The position numbers were made by a program, and so were the translations under genes. The notes under the pieces were generated by a model. It was not told where the DNA came from, did not search any database, and saw only the letters and a list, made by a program, of their open reading frames with translations. Shown one piece after another: positions 1 to 10,142 of a stretch of 37,266 bases of DNA; the stretch's first letter is position 1, and each line of letters opens with the position of its first letter. Source of the DNA: Fragilaria crotonensis (taxonomy: Eukaryota > Bacillariophyta > Fragilariophyceae > Fragilariales > Fragilariaceae). Location of the stretch: contig JAKSYS010000621.1 of the NCBI GenBank assembly GCA_022925895.1, positions 1 through 37,266 of the forward strand, read 5' to 3'.

Positions 1-370
1 ACAGTAGCATAGAGAGCGCGACGTGCCAGTACAAAACCATAAATAGTGAACTATGACTTGCTACTGTCCAATCCCAATCGATAGCAGGTGCTACCGTAGT
101 TTTAGATCATAAACGTTAGTAAAGTAACGTTACGCTAGTAGATTTTCCGCGATCGATATCATGTGCTACGAGACACTCTACTTAAATCTAAAATATGCCT
201 CTGAGGCCAGGAAGGTCCGGCCCAAGCACGTTTCAGCCGTTAAGTTTATGACCGTCGTCAGATATGCGTCAGGGATCTTCCCATTTGTACAGTATGTATT
301 GCGAGATTTGTAGCTCCATTGGTCGAAGCAAACGAGCCGGCAAGGTTTTCTCTTCGTAAGTAAAAAATTG

Positions 371-605
371 CTGACCGTCAGTAAAAAATTGCTGACCGAC
401 AGTAAATATTTACTGACCGTCAGCAAAAAATCACTGACCGTCAGTAAATAATTGCTGACCGTCAGAAAATCTGATTTGTCTTTAAGAAGTTTTTGTGGAC
501 ACATAGTATGTTCTTATGTCAGTAATTTCTCTTGACCGTCAGCAATTTTTTACTGACCATAAGCAAATTTTTGCTGACCGTCAGCAATTTTTCACTGACC
601 GTCAG
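371..605. repeat. Phased 21-bp repeat array with near-palindromic CTGACCGTCAG cores
   Basis: Nine copies of the 11-base core CTGACCGTCAG, or one- to three-base variants, begin at 371, 392, 413, 434 and 455, then at 532, 553, 574 and 595. Within each block the period is exactly 21 bp. The two blocks are separated by a 77-bp step that is not a multiple of 21. The core is an odd palindrome (CTGAC, one base, GTCAG). The 10-base spacers are AT-rich runs such as TAAAAAATTG. Reading frames cross both blocks because 21 is divisible by three, but they show only low-complexity repeats and are not credible genes. A protein-binding array or a simple satellite are both possible. Confidence 0.85.
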
Positions 606-835
606 TAAATTTTCACTTTGCGTCATGCACATGATAATAGCGCCAGTCTGTGCTTCACGTTGCGTCCCCACGACTCAGAATGGAATCGATTTTCACCTCC
701 AGGGTATCACGAGTTTTCGTCTGATTCACGATTCCCTAGGTATGGCCGGACCTTCCAGGAGTATCCTCACGCGTAATTCCTACTGAATTGAATGGTATCT
801 TTAGATGATTCGGTAACACTGTGGGTACTCGAAAG

Positions 836-865
836 TGGTACTGGAGTACCTGGTACTGGAGTACC
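836..865. repeat. Two perfect 15-bp tandem copies (TGGTACTGGAGTACC)
   Basis: The unit TGGTACTGGAGTACC occurs at 836-850 and 851-865 without a mismatch, inside a stretch rich in GTAC and AGTAC words. No gene is seen from 606 to 1131; the sequence there is AT-rich and non-coding in appearance. Confidence 0.7.
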
Positions 866-1167
866 AAAATGTTACTCCGTTGGTGGTACTTCAACGTTCT
901 CCGGGTAAAGAGTCGGAGTAGTAGACTCAGAGTAGAAGCAGGATTAATCAATTGGACAGCTGACACTTTGGGATTATTTGCTGCAGTACCAGGCCCGTAG
1001 AAAACCCTGTAGAACTTAATAATTTAATAGCTTTATCAATTTGGAACTGAGAATAAAAATAAGGACGGCTATGAATTGATCTAAGCGTGATCTATTCATT
1101 TCTGCAATAATATTGAACTTTTGACTTCGAATTGCGTCATATTTTTGCGTTTTGGGTATCTGTCAGG

Positions 1168-1689
1168 ATGCTACGTGCTGCTTCCGCGAGCCGTACTAGT
1201 AAGAAGAAGGATGAGCATCGTCAGAAGCTCACAACTAGAAAACAGATAGAGGATGCAAAGGATAAAGGTGATATTCGTGGATGGTTTTCAACAATGCCAA
1301 GGGGTCGGCCAAAGAAGAAAGACGTGAACGCGGAGATTGGTGAGGATCATACGAGTGTTGCTGGTACGAACAAGCGTGGTGTACTAGCGCATGGCATTCT
1401 AGTTCAACCTGACCCCAAGAGAATGCGGCGAGAAGGAGGAGCATACAACAAGTGGAACAGTACGAATGAGATGTTTGGCTCATTGAAGGCTGCGGTGATT
1501 AATGCACTCAACCCCAGCAATGTGCTGTCGGTACCGGTGGCGGTAGATGTTGAACAAGTTGCCAGGTCAACTGTCGGTAGGTTCAAGTCAATATTTCAGT
1601 CGGCAGCAAAAGAAAATGGTGTCTCACTCCCAAGGGTGACTCGGGAGATGGTATTCTCAGGAACGAAGTCTAGCATTCTCCGTTATTGA
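1168..1689 (+). CDS. N-terminal part of a DDE transposase (frameshifted from the next ORF)
   Basis: This frame opens upstream at a TTG, but the first ATG is at 1168, giving about 173 residues. It is basic and hydrophilic, with a lysine-rich start and an AT-hook-like patch (PRGRPKKK) near residue 45, as expected of a DNA-binding region. Its stop (TGA at 1687-1689) overlaps the opening of the next frame by a few bases, and the next ORF has no ATG until 1752. The last residues (FSGTKSSILRY) lead smoothly into the next ORF (SVSDRKFLSDIA). I infer that the two were one protein split by a single-base indel or a sequence error. No heptanucleotide slippery site is visible at the junction. Function is inferred from the downstream catalytic part. 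Confidence 0.55.
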   Translation: MLRAASASRTSKKKDEHRQKLTTRKQIEDAKDKGDIRGWFSTMPRGRPKKKDVNAEIGEDHTSVAGTNKRGVLAHGILVQPDPKRMRREGGAYNKWNSTNEMFGSLKAAVINALNPSNVLSVPVAVDVEQVARSTVGRFKSIFQSAAKENGVSLPRVTREMVFSGTKSSILRY

Positions 1690-3938
1690 GTGTAAGTGAC
1701 AGAAAATTCCTCTCAGACATAGCAATCAGCCGTGATCTGAGAAACAATGGCATGACCCGATCAGAAATGATCACAACGATTATGGAGCTTGCTCAATGTG
1801 CATCACGAGAGCAGGCAAAGAACCACTTTGACTATCTTGTTCGTGCGGGACACTTTTCCGGATTGAAGAGAGGCGGACGAGTTGTGACATGTCAAAAGAC
1901 AACTATAAAGCGAACAGAAATAACAATGGAACAGCAGCTTCGATGGCACGCGTCGGTTGATTTTGCATTATCTGAGCAGGCGCGTCTAAACCTTCCTGCA
2001 GAAGAATTTGAGCAAGTGAAGGAGCATTTCTTTTGTAACATGGATGAATCATGCTTATTGGGAAGTGATGGCACCGTGAAGATTATTGGCGCGTCGTGCA
2101 AATCGAAGACTGAGAAGATTATGAGTGATTGCCGTGCATCCATCACTGTTCTCCGCACAGGAGCTGCAGGTGGTAGCTCTGGGCCATGGATCTTTCTCGC
2201 AGCTGGGAAAGAAATGACCTGCCGAGCTTTGCAAAACCTTGGTGAGAGAGATGGTGTCCCTCCGAATTCAAAGGTTTTCATGACGCCATCTGCGTACATG
2301 ACCGATAGTGTGTATGCAAAAATTGCACCTGAGCTTGCGGACGGGATCCGCAAGATGCCATTCATTTGCAAACATCCATCTTGGTGGGTTGTGGTATGCC
2401 TTGATGGATTTGGAAGCCACGTGAACGTTCACGAGGCTCAAGAAGTATTTTACAAGCGCAAGATCTTGATCCTCAAAGAAGAAGGTGACACTTCGCACAT
2501 TAATCAGGCATACGATCAGTCGGTTGCCAAAAATGATAAAGCGAGAATGCGAGCAAACCTGGACTTGCTTTGTCCTCACTTGAGATCACGCCTAGACCAG
2601 TGGTACCTCATCACGATCGCAATTGAAGCTTTGAAGCGAGTAAAGGCATCTGCCTGGATTGAATCATTCACGAAAGTGAATCTTCATCCGCGATTTCGGA
2701 TCTCATTTGACTTATGGCTAAAGAAAATAGATGGAAAGCTGAGCCATCACAAATTCTTTTCCAACCGAACCAGTCTCTTTGATGCAATGCCAGCTGTATG
2801 GAAGAAACTCTCAGTTGAGGACCGGCATGCTGTTGTTACACTCATCGATGGTTTTTATGCAAGCAACGAGTTTCAAGATGTACCTATCTGGACAAAAGGA
2901 AATGTCTTGCAGCTTGTTAAGTATGTGCCTATCGGAGATGTTGGAAAGCTTCGTTCTTCATATCTTGCGGCAAAGATTGATCCATCGGTGTTTGTGCATG
3001 ATGACGGTATGATGACACCAGTACAACCGCAAGAGGAGGAAATTTCACCGACCTTCTTACCCACCAGCAATGACCCTGATGAGGAGATGATAGACAATAC
3101 ATCCACCGAAGAAAAGAATGGTCATACTACTCAAGGTCCAGAGGCAGGTTCACAACCGCAACAACAGTCCAAGATTGATCACGTGTGCTCCTGGAGACCT
3201 CACGACCTCTTATCGCAGTATAAAGAGTCACGACACACCGTACAAAGCCAACAAGCCTACTTCCGCCACATCACAAACTTTGTCGCACGTGCAGAAGCAA
3301 TGAGCGATGCAAATCTGGTGCCCTCGCCATATCTTGATGTTCATATCAAGGATGATCAAATGAAGCTTTTGAAGCCGACACAGAAAGACGTCGTGATGGG
3401 GTGTATTCTCCAGGACACAATGGGACCGGGCGCGGTGAAGCTGATAGCAAAGCGTCGCATTGATGCTCTAGATGGAAATGTTGGGAGTTACAGTCGCCTC
3501 CTGAATTCAAGTGCCCGATTGCAGCAAATCAAGGAAGTCAACGCCCTTGCTGCTGCCGTTGCTGAGATAACGAGGGATAAAGAAGACGCGAGAAAACGCA
3601 AGAAAGAAGCGACAGCGAACCTGGCATTAAAGAAGGCAGACAAGAAGCAAGCAGCAGAATCCACAGACGAAACCCGTAGGTTAGAAGCGGTGGGGTATTT
3701 AATGCCGTTGATGGAAAAGTTCAAAACAGGCGAAAGAACAGTGTCAAGCCTTGACGCTCTCTCCGGAAAGGTGCTCAAAGAGATTATCAAGTTCTACTAT
3801 AATGTCAAGTTGAAGGGCATAGCAACAATGAAGAAGGTGGACTTGATTGACGAGGTTGCCAAGCGTCTTGTGGTGTGCCAGCATGCAGTACCAGCAGGTT
3901 CCAATGTAGTTGGCGGGGGAGAAGCAGGGCATTTATAA
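1686..3938 (+). CDS. Pogo/Tc1-like DDE transposase, catalytic and C-terminal part
   Basis: A 750-residue frame with no internal stop. Counting from its first codon, three acidic catalytic candidates stand out: D120 in NMDESC, D240 in VVVCLDGFGSH and D277 in INQAYDQSVAKND. The last two are 36 residues apart, which fits the DD(34-39)D/E spacing of the Tc1/mariner-pogo superfamily. The N-terminal 70 residues look helical and may continue a DNA-binding domain from the previous ORF. The C-terminal third is charged and coiled-coil-like (about residues 610-660). It ends with a SAP-like motif near residues 690-730 (LKEIIKFYYNVKLKGIATMKK). The enzyme would cut and rejoin transposon ends in the nucleus. 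I could not find convincing terminal inverted repeats on either side, so element boundaries are unknown. No in-frame ATG occurs before 1752. Confidence 0.7.
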   Translation: MSVSDRKFLSDIAISRDLRNNGMTRSEMITTIMELAQCASREQAKNHFDYLVRAGHFSGLKRGGRVVTCQKTTIKRTEITMEQQLRWHASVDFALSEQARLNLPAEEFEQVKEHFFCNMDESCLLGSDGTVKIIGASCKSKTEKIMSDCRASITVLRTGAAGGSSGPWIFLAAGKEMTCRALQNLGERDGVPPNSKVFMTPSAYMTDSVYAKIAPELADGIRKMPFICKHPSWWVVVCLDGFGSHVNVHEAQEVFYKRKILILKEEGDTSHINQAYDQSVAKNDKARMRANLDLLCPHLRSRLDQWYLITIAIEALKRVKASAWIESFTKVNLHPRFRISFDLWLKKIDGKLSHHKFFSNRTSLFDAMPAVWKKLSVEDRHAVVTLIDGFYASNEFQDVPIWTKGNVLQLVKYVPIGDVGKLRSSYLAAKIDPSVFVHDDGMMTPVQPQEEEISPTFLPTSNDPDEEMIDNTSTEEKNGHTTQGPEAGSQPQQQSKIDHVCSWRPHDLLSQYKESRHTVQSQQAYFRHITNFVARAEAMSDANLVPSPYLDVHIKDDQMKLLKPTQKDVVMGCILQDTMGPGAVKLIAKRRIDALDGNVGSYSRLLNSSARLQQIKEVNALAAAVAEITRDKEDARKRKKEATANLALKKADKKQAAESTDETRRLEAVGYLMPLMEKFKTGERTVSSLDALSGKVLKEIIKFYYNVKLKGIATMKKVDLIDEVAKRLVVCQHAVPAGSNVVGGGEAGHL

Positions 3939-4836
3939 CTACCGGTAGTGCATGTTGTTGTGTTGATAGGCTGCTGACTTTTAATTACATATTTCTCTCC
4001 AAGTACGATCTCAATTGCAAACTCATCCAGTTGCATTGTTGGAGAGTGGGACCTGATCTACCCAAAAATGCAATAATATATGAAGATTGGGTGACAACTC
4101 AATGCGCACGTAGCATAGTATACAGTATCCTCATTTTGCTAGTAAAATCGTCGTGGTCCAATTGATTCAGCTTAGCTGGTTTGGGCCTATATGTGAGGAT
4201 TTCACACGAATGGAAATTCCGTGGAATATGCTTATTCGATTTTAAAAAATGATATGGTTTAAGAATGGTCTCACCAAGATCTATCGAATGGCCTATTCAA
4301 AAAATGAAATAAGTGTCTAGGGGAAGGGCAGGAATTTTTCGAAAAAACCTGGCCCATTCATTCATCCTGCTTCTACTGCACTATCACCTATCACTGCTAC
4401 GAACGTGACATATTTGCAACGATACTAACAACAACAACACCATTCGACAACAATGCTGATACCTAGAGTCTTTCGGCGGCATTGTGTTTCTATGACACCT
4501 GGTGAAAGTGCACCAATGTTCTGTTGCACCATCGCACCGTTATCACTGGAAACGTGAAGGTGGCATTGGCGCGACTGAAGCGGTCATTTCGAACTACTTT
4601 TGTTCTCTTGCAAGCACCTCCAGGAGCTATGATCTTGATTTTCTCAGTTCCAGCATTTGTCATCAAAGGAGGTGGTCATCTCTTGGCAAGGAAATCAGGA
4701 GTGCGGATCAATGCTTTCAGTGTGCGTGGTTGTTGAACATGTTTTCCTCGGCAGGCAACGCATCATACGAAGACGAAGTTGATGTGTGCCAAAGCCTCTC
4801 TGAATGAACTCCCAAGGAAAATTATGAAGCATCCAA
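3939..4836. other. Non-coding stretch, no gene recognised
   Basis: About 900 bp downstream of the transposase. Short frames exist (for example 4524-4736, + strand), but none has recognisable motifs or a convincing length. No terminal inverted repeat pairing with the sequence upstream of 1168 was found by eye. The right half resembles the flank of the tandem repeats that start at 4837. Confidence 0.5.
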
Positions 4837-5320
4837 CTTTTGAACAATCTGAGTCAACAGAAAGTTGTGACATGTTTTTCACCTTGAATCTATTCGAAAT
4901 TTGGAAAACAGATGAGAATTGATGGAGTTGCGGTCGGTTATGTAGCAAAGAATGGAGTCCGGATGCCGAGTTGATGTTGCTATTGGAAAATGGAATTTTG
5001 AAGCAAATGACTTTCGAACAATCTGAGTCAACAGAAAGCTGTGGCATGTCTTTCTGAACTCTGATCTACTTAAAATTTGGCAAACAGATGAGAATTGATT
5101 GAGCTTCGGTCCGATATGTGGCAAAGAAATGGAGTGCGGAAGCCGAGATGATCAGGCTACAATATGAATATGAAGAATTTAGAAGCAACCGACTTTTGAA
5201 CAATCTGAGTATACAGAAAGTTTTAACATGTTATTCTGGCCTTGGATCAACTCGAAATTCTTGAAACAGACGAGAATTGATTGAGTTGTGGCCCAATATG
5301 TGACGAAGGAATGGCAGCTG
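4837..5320. repeat. Degenerate tandem repeat, about 174-182 bp unit, nearly three copies
   Basis: Copies start near 4837, 5011 and 5193, each with the word CTTTTGAACAATCTGAG or a close variant, followed by CAGAAAG. Later shared words are AAACAGATGAGAATTGAT and a segment beginning TATGTGGCAAAGAA. The third copy breaks off around 5320. The segment at 4680-4836 looks like the end of a more diverged earlier copy. Both strands contain stops within each unit, so this is probably non-coding or a long-dead coding repeat. Confidence 0.75.
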
Positions 5321-5744
5321 TCGGCCGTGTTCTGCACTTGCAATACGTGAGACTTGAGAGGTCTTGCAGTAGATTTTTGCGTGCGTGCATTCTGTACCGA
5401 ACCCTACGGTAACATCCTGCGTTATTATATTTCCTAGTTACTCTCGTATTACTTCGGAAATGCAACCGGTGTTGTACTATCCAATAGGAATCCAGGGATC
5501 TTGCGGATTAATTAGATTTGGTACTATGTTGCATAATAGGGGTACTTGATGACGTTTTCGTGCGTTTGCGTGGGGCATATCAACTGCAAACGATAGTACC
5601 AACATTTTGGGATCTGCAACATCTGTTGCACCTAAGGTATACTTACGTGCTTTGTATATGGAACGAATGCAACTTTTTTCCCGAGGTACTCTTCTACATA
5701 TTTGTAGTACATTTGCCCCACAAAACAATAGTACTGTTCTTATC

Positions 5745-6164
5745 ATGGTCGACACCAAAACTCTGAATAAGTACAAATGTATTCTTGCTTCATTCATGTT
5801 GTTCTTTGTCCACAACCGTGCAGTTGGAAGTGAGTATTCTCGTGATCATGTGCATGCAATGGAAGTGTTGGCTGCTATTACCCCAAGTGATGTGTCAAGG
5901 TATCTGAATATGAAGGCATTTGGGACAACGGAGCCGGCAGGGGATGCAAACCCGATTTCGGCACGAGCAAACTCGTTGGCAATGGACAAAAAAGCAATTT
6001 CGTATTTCATGCCGAATCGCAACACATGGAGTATGACTAGAAGTGAAGGAAACCCTACCCGCAGTGCACTGGTGAATGCCCTCATCAAGCGTGTCAAGAA
6101 GAAGGAGGCGAGAAAACAAGGGGTGGATTCGCAAACTCGACGTCCAATGTGCATGACCTTTTGA
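5745..6164 (+). pseudogene. Crypton tyrosine recombinase, N-terminal (core-binding-like) segment
   Basis: The frame is open from about 5607, but the most plausible start is ATG 5745 (MVDTKTLNKYK). The segment is helical and basic, with the phrases DVSRYLNMKAFG, KKAISYFMPNR and NPTRSALVNALIKRVKKKE. I associate these with tyrosine-recombinase transposons of stramenopiles, as a family resemblance from memory. It corresponds to the SAM-like domain that grips DNA beside the catalytic domain. The true frame switches near 6145, after QTRRPM, into the frame that starts at 6149, so a small indel separates this part from the catalytic part. The last few residues of this ORF are out of frame. Confidence 0.65.
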
Positions 6165-7093
6165 ATCGTAATGTTCTATCTGCAGGCCGTAGGAGCGATA
6201 ATGCACATGATGTTTTCTGGAAAAGGTATGGTATATCGGCGATGACAAACTTTCAATTTCATCTGATAGCTCGGGTGGATGACTCAACGCAACTAGTATT
6301 GGAACACATTCGAGTACATGACACGTTTGCAAGTGCTCTTAAAACAAGGTTGAACTGGTCCAAAAATGTGGATGACAAACGAGATGCACCATGGCAAATT
6401 GTGCTTGGTTCTCTAAATCCTGTGTAATGTGTTTTTTGCTCACTTGCTTTGTGGCTTGAGTTGAATCTGAAATTGAAGCCGACAGCAATGAATTTGCCGT
6501 ACGTTTTTGGTATCAGCGACGACGTACGTGTTCCTGAAGGCGGACTTAAGTCTAAGGCAATGATTCAAGCTGCATTTACTGTCTTGTTCAGGCGTGAGGA
6601 ACTCAGAGGCGAACAACAAGGTGCCGAAAGAGGAGGAGGTGAAGTGTCCATGCTGGGAAGTCACAGTATTTGAAAGTATGCCGCTATGTTCGCGCGAAGA
6701 TGTGGAGTGACCAAGGATGAGAAGGATATCAGAGGCCGATGGAAGGGATCAGGTAGAGTATCAGACGTGTATGATGACGTTGAACTTCCTTACCCAGACG
6801 CAAAGGTTGCTGAGAAGTTGTGTGGTGGTGGTCCTTGCTTTTATGTGTCAGATCCCGCACTCGACGCGACGATGATGAACACATTTGTCCTGAGTCACGT
6901 CGTTCCGAATATCAGGAAGCGACTCCCTGATTCCGCTTGTCTTGTACTTGGTAAGGCTTTGTTGTGGCTGATTTGCTCGCCAGTTGCTGACGAGTATATT
7001 CCGAATGATTTCAAACGAGATGTACTTTTGGAATGGGAGCATGTTCGTGGTGCTGACTATGATGCCGAGTTGAATCCAATCAAGAAGATGTGA
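6149..7093 (+). pseudogene. Crypton tyrosine recombinase, catalytic segment with two premature stops
   Basis: One reading frame carries the catalytic region, interrupted by TAA at 6425-6427 and TGA at 6671-6673. The first part has FQFHLIARVDD and TRLNWSKNV, which includes a candidate first catalytic arginine. After the second stop come the phrases GRWK (about 6734-6745) and a candidate nucleophile tyrosine in SDVYDD (6770-6772). The TGA at 6671 falls directly after His-Ser-Ile and before Lys, exactly where the HxxR motif needs its arginine. A CGA-to-TGA change would explain it. Translation of an active enzyme from this copy is impossible without repair or readthrough. The frame ends at 7093. 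Confidence 0.7.
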
Positions 7094-7755
7094 CTGTGTC
7101 GGGCGATCATGGAGCAGTGTTTATGGACATGGTTGGGACAATTGAAGTTGACGGAGTTGCTGGACAAGAACATGGCGGTGTGCCAGGGACAAACAATGTG
7201 GCAATTCGAAATCTGTTGTTGGGAATGCAATCAGGTTTACTCTCACTACGACAAGACAACTTGGAGCTCAAAACAGCGATTGACATAATCAAGGTGAATC
7301 TGGAGCGGTGCTTTGGCATTTTGAATGGTAACATGAGGCAAATTGCATTGCAACCTGCAAGACGACGGACTGCTGGTGGGGGGAGAGGAGACGACGAAGG
7401 CGCAGCGGAGGTACCCGAACGAGCTGCTGCGAACGACCTCGCAATGATGGCGACGCTGATGCCGACGCCCAGAAGTCTTCACGACCTCTGGCAAGAGTAT
7501 CATCATGGTGTCGGTGGGAGGAAAGCAGCTAGACTGTTCTCCTACTCTGAGCGAGGTCGCTCAAAGCATCGGTACCACCGCCGAAAGGTGGTGTGGGATT
7601 TGGTGGGACGACTGATTCGGCAAGGTGACACGGCAGAGACTGCCATAGACAAGATTGATGCTGCTTATGGCGGTCAGACTTCAGTGACCAACATCATTAA
7701 TGGACTTAAGAGGGATAATAAGGATGGGACTCTGAATCCCAACGTCCGAGTTTAG
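7090..7755 (+). pseudogene. Crypton C-terminal segment with GCR1_C-like DNA-binding domain
   Basis: This frame overlaps the previous one by a few bases and opens with GTG, so it is best read as the continuation after a single-base indel. Its first 120 residues are Gly/Gln-rich with a short coiled-coil-like stretch (NLELKTAIDIIKVNLERC). The last 95 residues contain SLHDLWQEY, a basic run (SERGRSKHRYHRRK) and an amphipathic helix, in the order seen in the GCR1_C domain of yeast Gcr1 and of fungal Cryptons. That domain would bind the element's DNA ends. The identification rests on motif pattern and order, not on a profile search. Confidence 0.65.
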
Positions 7756-7961
7756 CTCGCCGTATGTTTTCTACTGTACTAGTCCGATACGAAACTATTT
7801 CTTACCATTTATACGTACTGTCGTATGCCGGAATCCTCCATTTTAGCACGGCGACAGCACGGAGTTTTTTCTACTTGGGGAATATACTATGCCCTACATG
7901 GTTGCTTTATTTGTTTCATGAATTATAGGTACATCTGCCCGTAGTACTACGGTAGTAAGGA
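7756..7961. other. Spacer between Crypton and tyrosine-recombinase retroelement, with a 14-bp palindrome
   Basis: About 200 bp of AT-rich sequence. It contains a perfect 14-bp palindrome, CCGTAGTACTACGG, at 7939-7952, ten bases before the first base of repeat A1. It may hold the right end of the Crypton element or a target-site preference of its neighbour. Neither can be shown here. Confidence 0.6.
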
Positions 7962-8292
7962 ACCGTCAGTGTTGGTGAGGGAGTGACCAAGGGACGGGGC
8001 CAACACAACTCTACTTTACGAATGCATATCTTCCTACGGAACACGGTCATTTGCTCCAGGCACGTGTTACATGTTACATTTAGTATGGGGCCTACGCAGC
8101 CCAGCAGCAGAAAGGAAAAAGACCGGTGGCTTGAACGAATCTCGGGGACGCAACCATTGTTTTGTTGAACGCGGTGCGTCACCGGAGACAACATCGCAAG
8201 GACCGTCGGGAGCAACGGATTGGTGAACCGAGACCAGATCGGGCACCTGATCGCTGCAAACGGCGAACCCCAGTGTAGTTAATTTCTATCCC
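7962..8292 (+). repeat. Split direct repeat A1 (left terminus)
   Basis: 331 bp from ACCGTCAGTG to AATTTCTATCCC. It is repeated at 13385-13730 with a handful of substitutions and a 15-bp tandem duplication (ACAACTCTACT word) present only in the right copy. The left boundary is exact: the flank (GTAAGGA) differs from the sequence before A2, which is the end of B1. Confidence 0.9.
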
Positions 8293-8330
8293 CGTCAGGC
8301 GCAAGTTCGCACGCGAATTCCCCGTACGAC

Positions 8331-10067
8331 ATGGCCTTTCCGTTTGGAGGTGCCGCAGTCGCAGGCGAAGGACCGCCGGCGGAGCCGGGAGGCCCACCAG
8401 CGATCCCTGCGCAGCCGAAAACCTAGCTACCGAGAATTGTTCAGCGACGCCAGTAACAGCCCGGCTTCGGATCGTCTGACCCATTACCTCCAAGGGTACC
8501 GTTTCACCGACGGAGGCGCGGGCCGAGTGCCGGCCCCGGCGACGTTGGGGGACCAGACCGTGGTTCTCAGTGACCGCCAGCCTATGGCGTTTCTCTGCCT
8601 CACCGGAGGACCCGGGGGGGCGCGTGAGGTGACCGTCGTGCACCGACTCATGTTTACATGGATATGCCCGGAGAACCGGAGTCAGGCTTCCATGATAGAG
8701 TTATCGGGATCACTGGTGACATCATGCCACATCAGTACCCGATCGTTGACGTCCCCAGTGCGTTGTTCCACCTCATCGGAACACCCGTTCGCGTACCCAC
8801 CAACGACGGTATGGTTGCGCTCATACCGACGTGGGTAGACCCCACGGTGCCGCTAGGTCCTTATACCGAAGTGGACCCTGAGACGGAAGTGGTACGCCCG
8901 CGCAATATACAAATTGTGCCGGGCTACTACGCAGCACTACTAGTGCACCGGCGAGGCGTTACTGCAAAGACCGCATTCCAGGAACTCCATGGCGCTATGC
9001 AGGCACGTTGGGAGACGGAGGCGTGCCAAGAATTATTGACCTGGCTCAAGGCAGCTTGCACGGCACGCGGGGGTGAGGGGATGCAGAACACCGTCCCGGC
9101 GGTATACCAGCAACTCACACCGGTGCATCTGCCACCGGATGTCTGCCGCTACATGATCAGTAAGGTCCGATTGGATTTGCCAGCGCTCGCCACACCGGAT
9201 CCCATGGTGACCGAGGTCACGGGCACGCTGGCAGGAGCACTGCGGGTGCTCACGTCGCGAGTGGGAGAAGGAGGAGGAGATCGCGCTACGCGGGAGCCGA
9301 AAGGCATCGATGAACACTATAAAGAAACTTATCGGACCCTCCTCCGATTTTGCAATGTGACCTCGGCCGAGGCGGTGGCACCGCTGTGGCGCCGCCTTGT
9401 TAACTGCACGAAGAGCGAGCAGCACACTATCATCGTGCAGGAATTTCAACGCGTGTGCAGCGTCCGGGGTTTGTCTTCGGAGTTCTATGTCCCGGTCGTT
9501 ACTTCAAGCCTGAAGCAAATGATTGTAGGCTTCCAGTTTGTGGGCCACGGGATTGATGATCTGGGATCAGGCTGTCAGCCGTTTATGGTCGTGTTCTCTG
9601 GAAGCACAAATCACCGGCAGGCGCTGGAAGCCGCCAGCGTAGGCAACCAACCAGCTCAAGGGGAGCACAGTGCAAGCCTCGCGGACTACGTCTCCCTCCG
9701 AGCGGGTGAGAAGATATAATTCCCACGTGACATTATGGAGGATGGCATCACGATCGGCAGGTACACGGTGCTGTGCCAAGCCCTGTTCCAAGGGAGCGGT
9801 CGTGATAACCCGCTGGTGAGTCTCATGTGGAGGTTGTTCGCGGAGATGCAAAACTCAGCACCGTCCATTGCCGACAAGTTTCAACAAGTGGCGCACCAGC
9901 CGACCATCGCAGATGTGTTCCACGCCTTGCGGGCGATGCAGGTCCAAGTCCACGATTCTTTGCACGCGGTGAGCGTGAACGTCGCGGACGACCATACGGG
10001 CATCGACAAACCCGAGTTCCGCGCAATGGTCGCGGAGGCCGGCGGGGGCGGCTCAGCCAACGCTTGA
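8331..10067 (+). pseudogene. Gag-like protein of the tyrosine-recombinase retrotransposon
   Basis: The start is ATG 8331, 39 bases after A1, opening a Gly/Pro/Ala-rich N-terminus (MAFPFGGAAVAGEG). The frame hits TAG at 8424, while the +1 frame continues (SYRELFSDASN, then TGGPGGAREVTVVH) to about 8650. The first frame then resumes (MDMPGEPESGFHDRV) and runs to TAA at 9717-9719. The same frame stays open beyond that stop (MEDGITIGRYTVL) to 10065. So one protein of about 575 residues is broken by two frameshifts and one nonsense codon. No zinc knuckle is seen. The role as Gag is inferred from position before RT and from length. The sequence itself matches nothing I can name. Confidence 0.6.
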
Positions 10068-10142
10068 CGGGGAGGCCAGGGTGAGACCGCGGAAGCGGAT
10101 TCATCCTGGCTTCTCCGTGCGCCCCCCTGGGCGCAAGCCTCC

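Larger units (their letters stand above)
5745..7755 (+). mobile_element. Crypton-type DNA transposon (tyrosine recombinase + GCR1_C-like domain), inactivated
   Basis: Four collinear frames together read as one protein of roughly 660 residues: an N-terminal core-binding-like domain, a tyrosine recombinase catalytic region and a C-terminal GCR1_C-like DNA-binding domain. That domain order is established for Cryptons, which move with a tyrosine recombinase and lack terminal inverted repeats and target duplications. This copy has frameshifts near 6145 and 7090 and in-frame stops at 6425 and 6671. Element ends cannot be set from sequence alone. The next element starts at 7962. Confidence 0.75.

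Noticed and set aside
168-504. Minus-strand frame across the 21-bp array
   Set aside because: The translation is only repeats of LLTVSNF type, dictated by the 21-bp period.
371-605. CRISPR-like array
   Set aside because: The repeats are 11 bases, the spacers are about 10 bases and low-complexity, and the genome is eukaryotic in character.
1692-1697. GTAAGT as a 5' splice site joining the two transposase ORFs
   Set aside because: The upstream frame already ends at 1689 and the downstream frame is open straight through, so an intron is not needed. It is kept only as one option in the findings.
4502-4807. Small frames on the plus strand as a gene
   Set aside because: Two overlapping short frames with no motif, running into the tandem repeats; coding is not supported.
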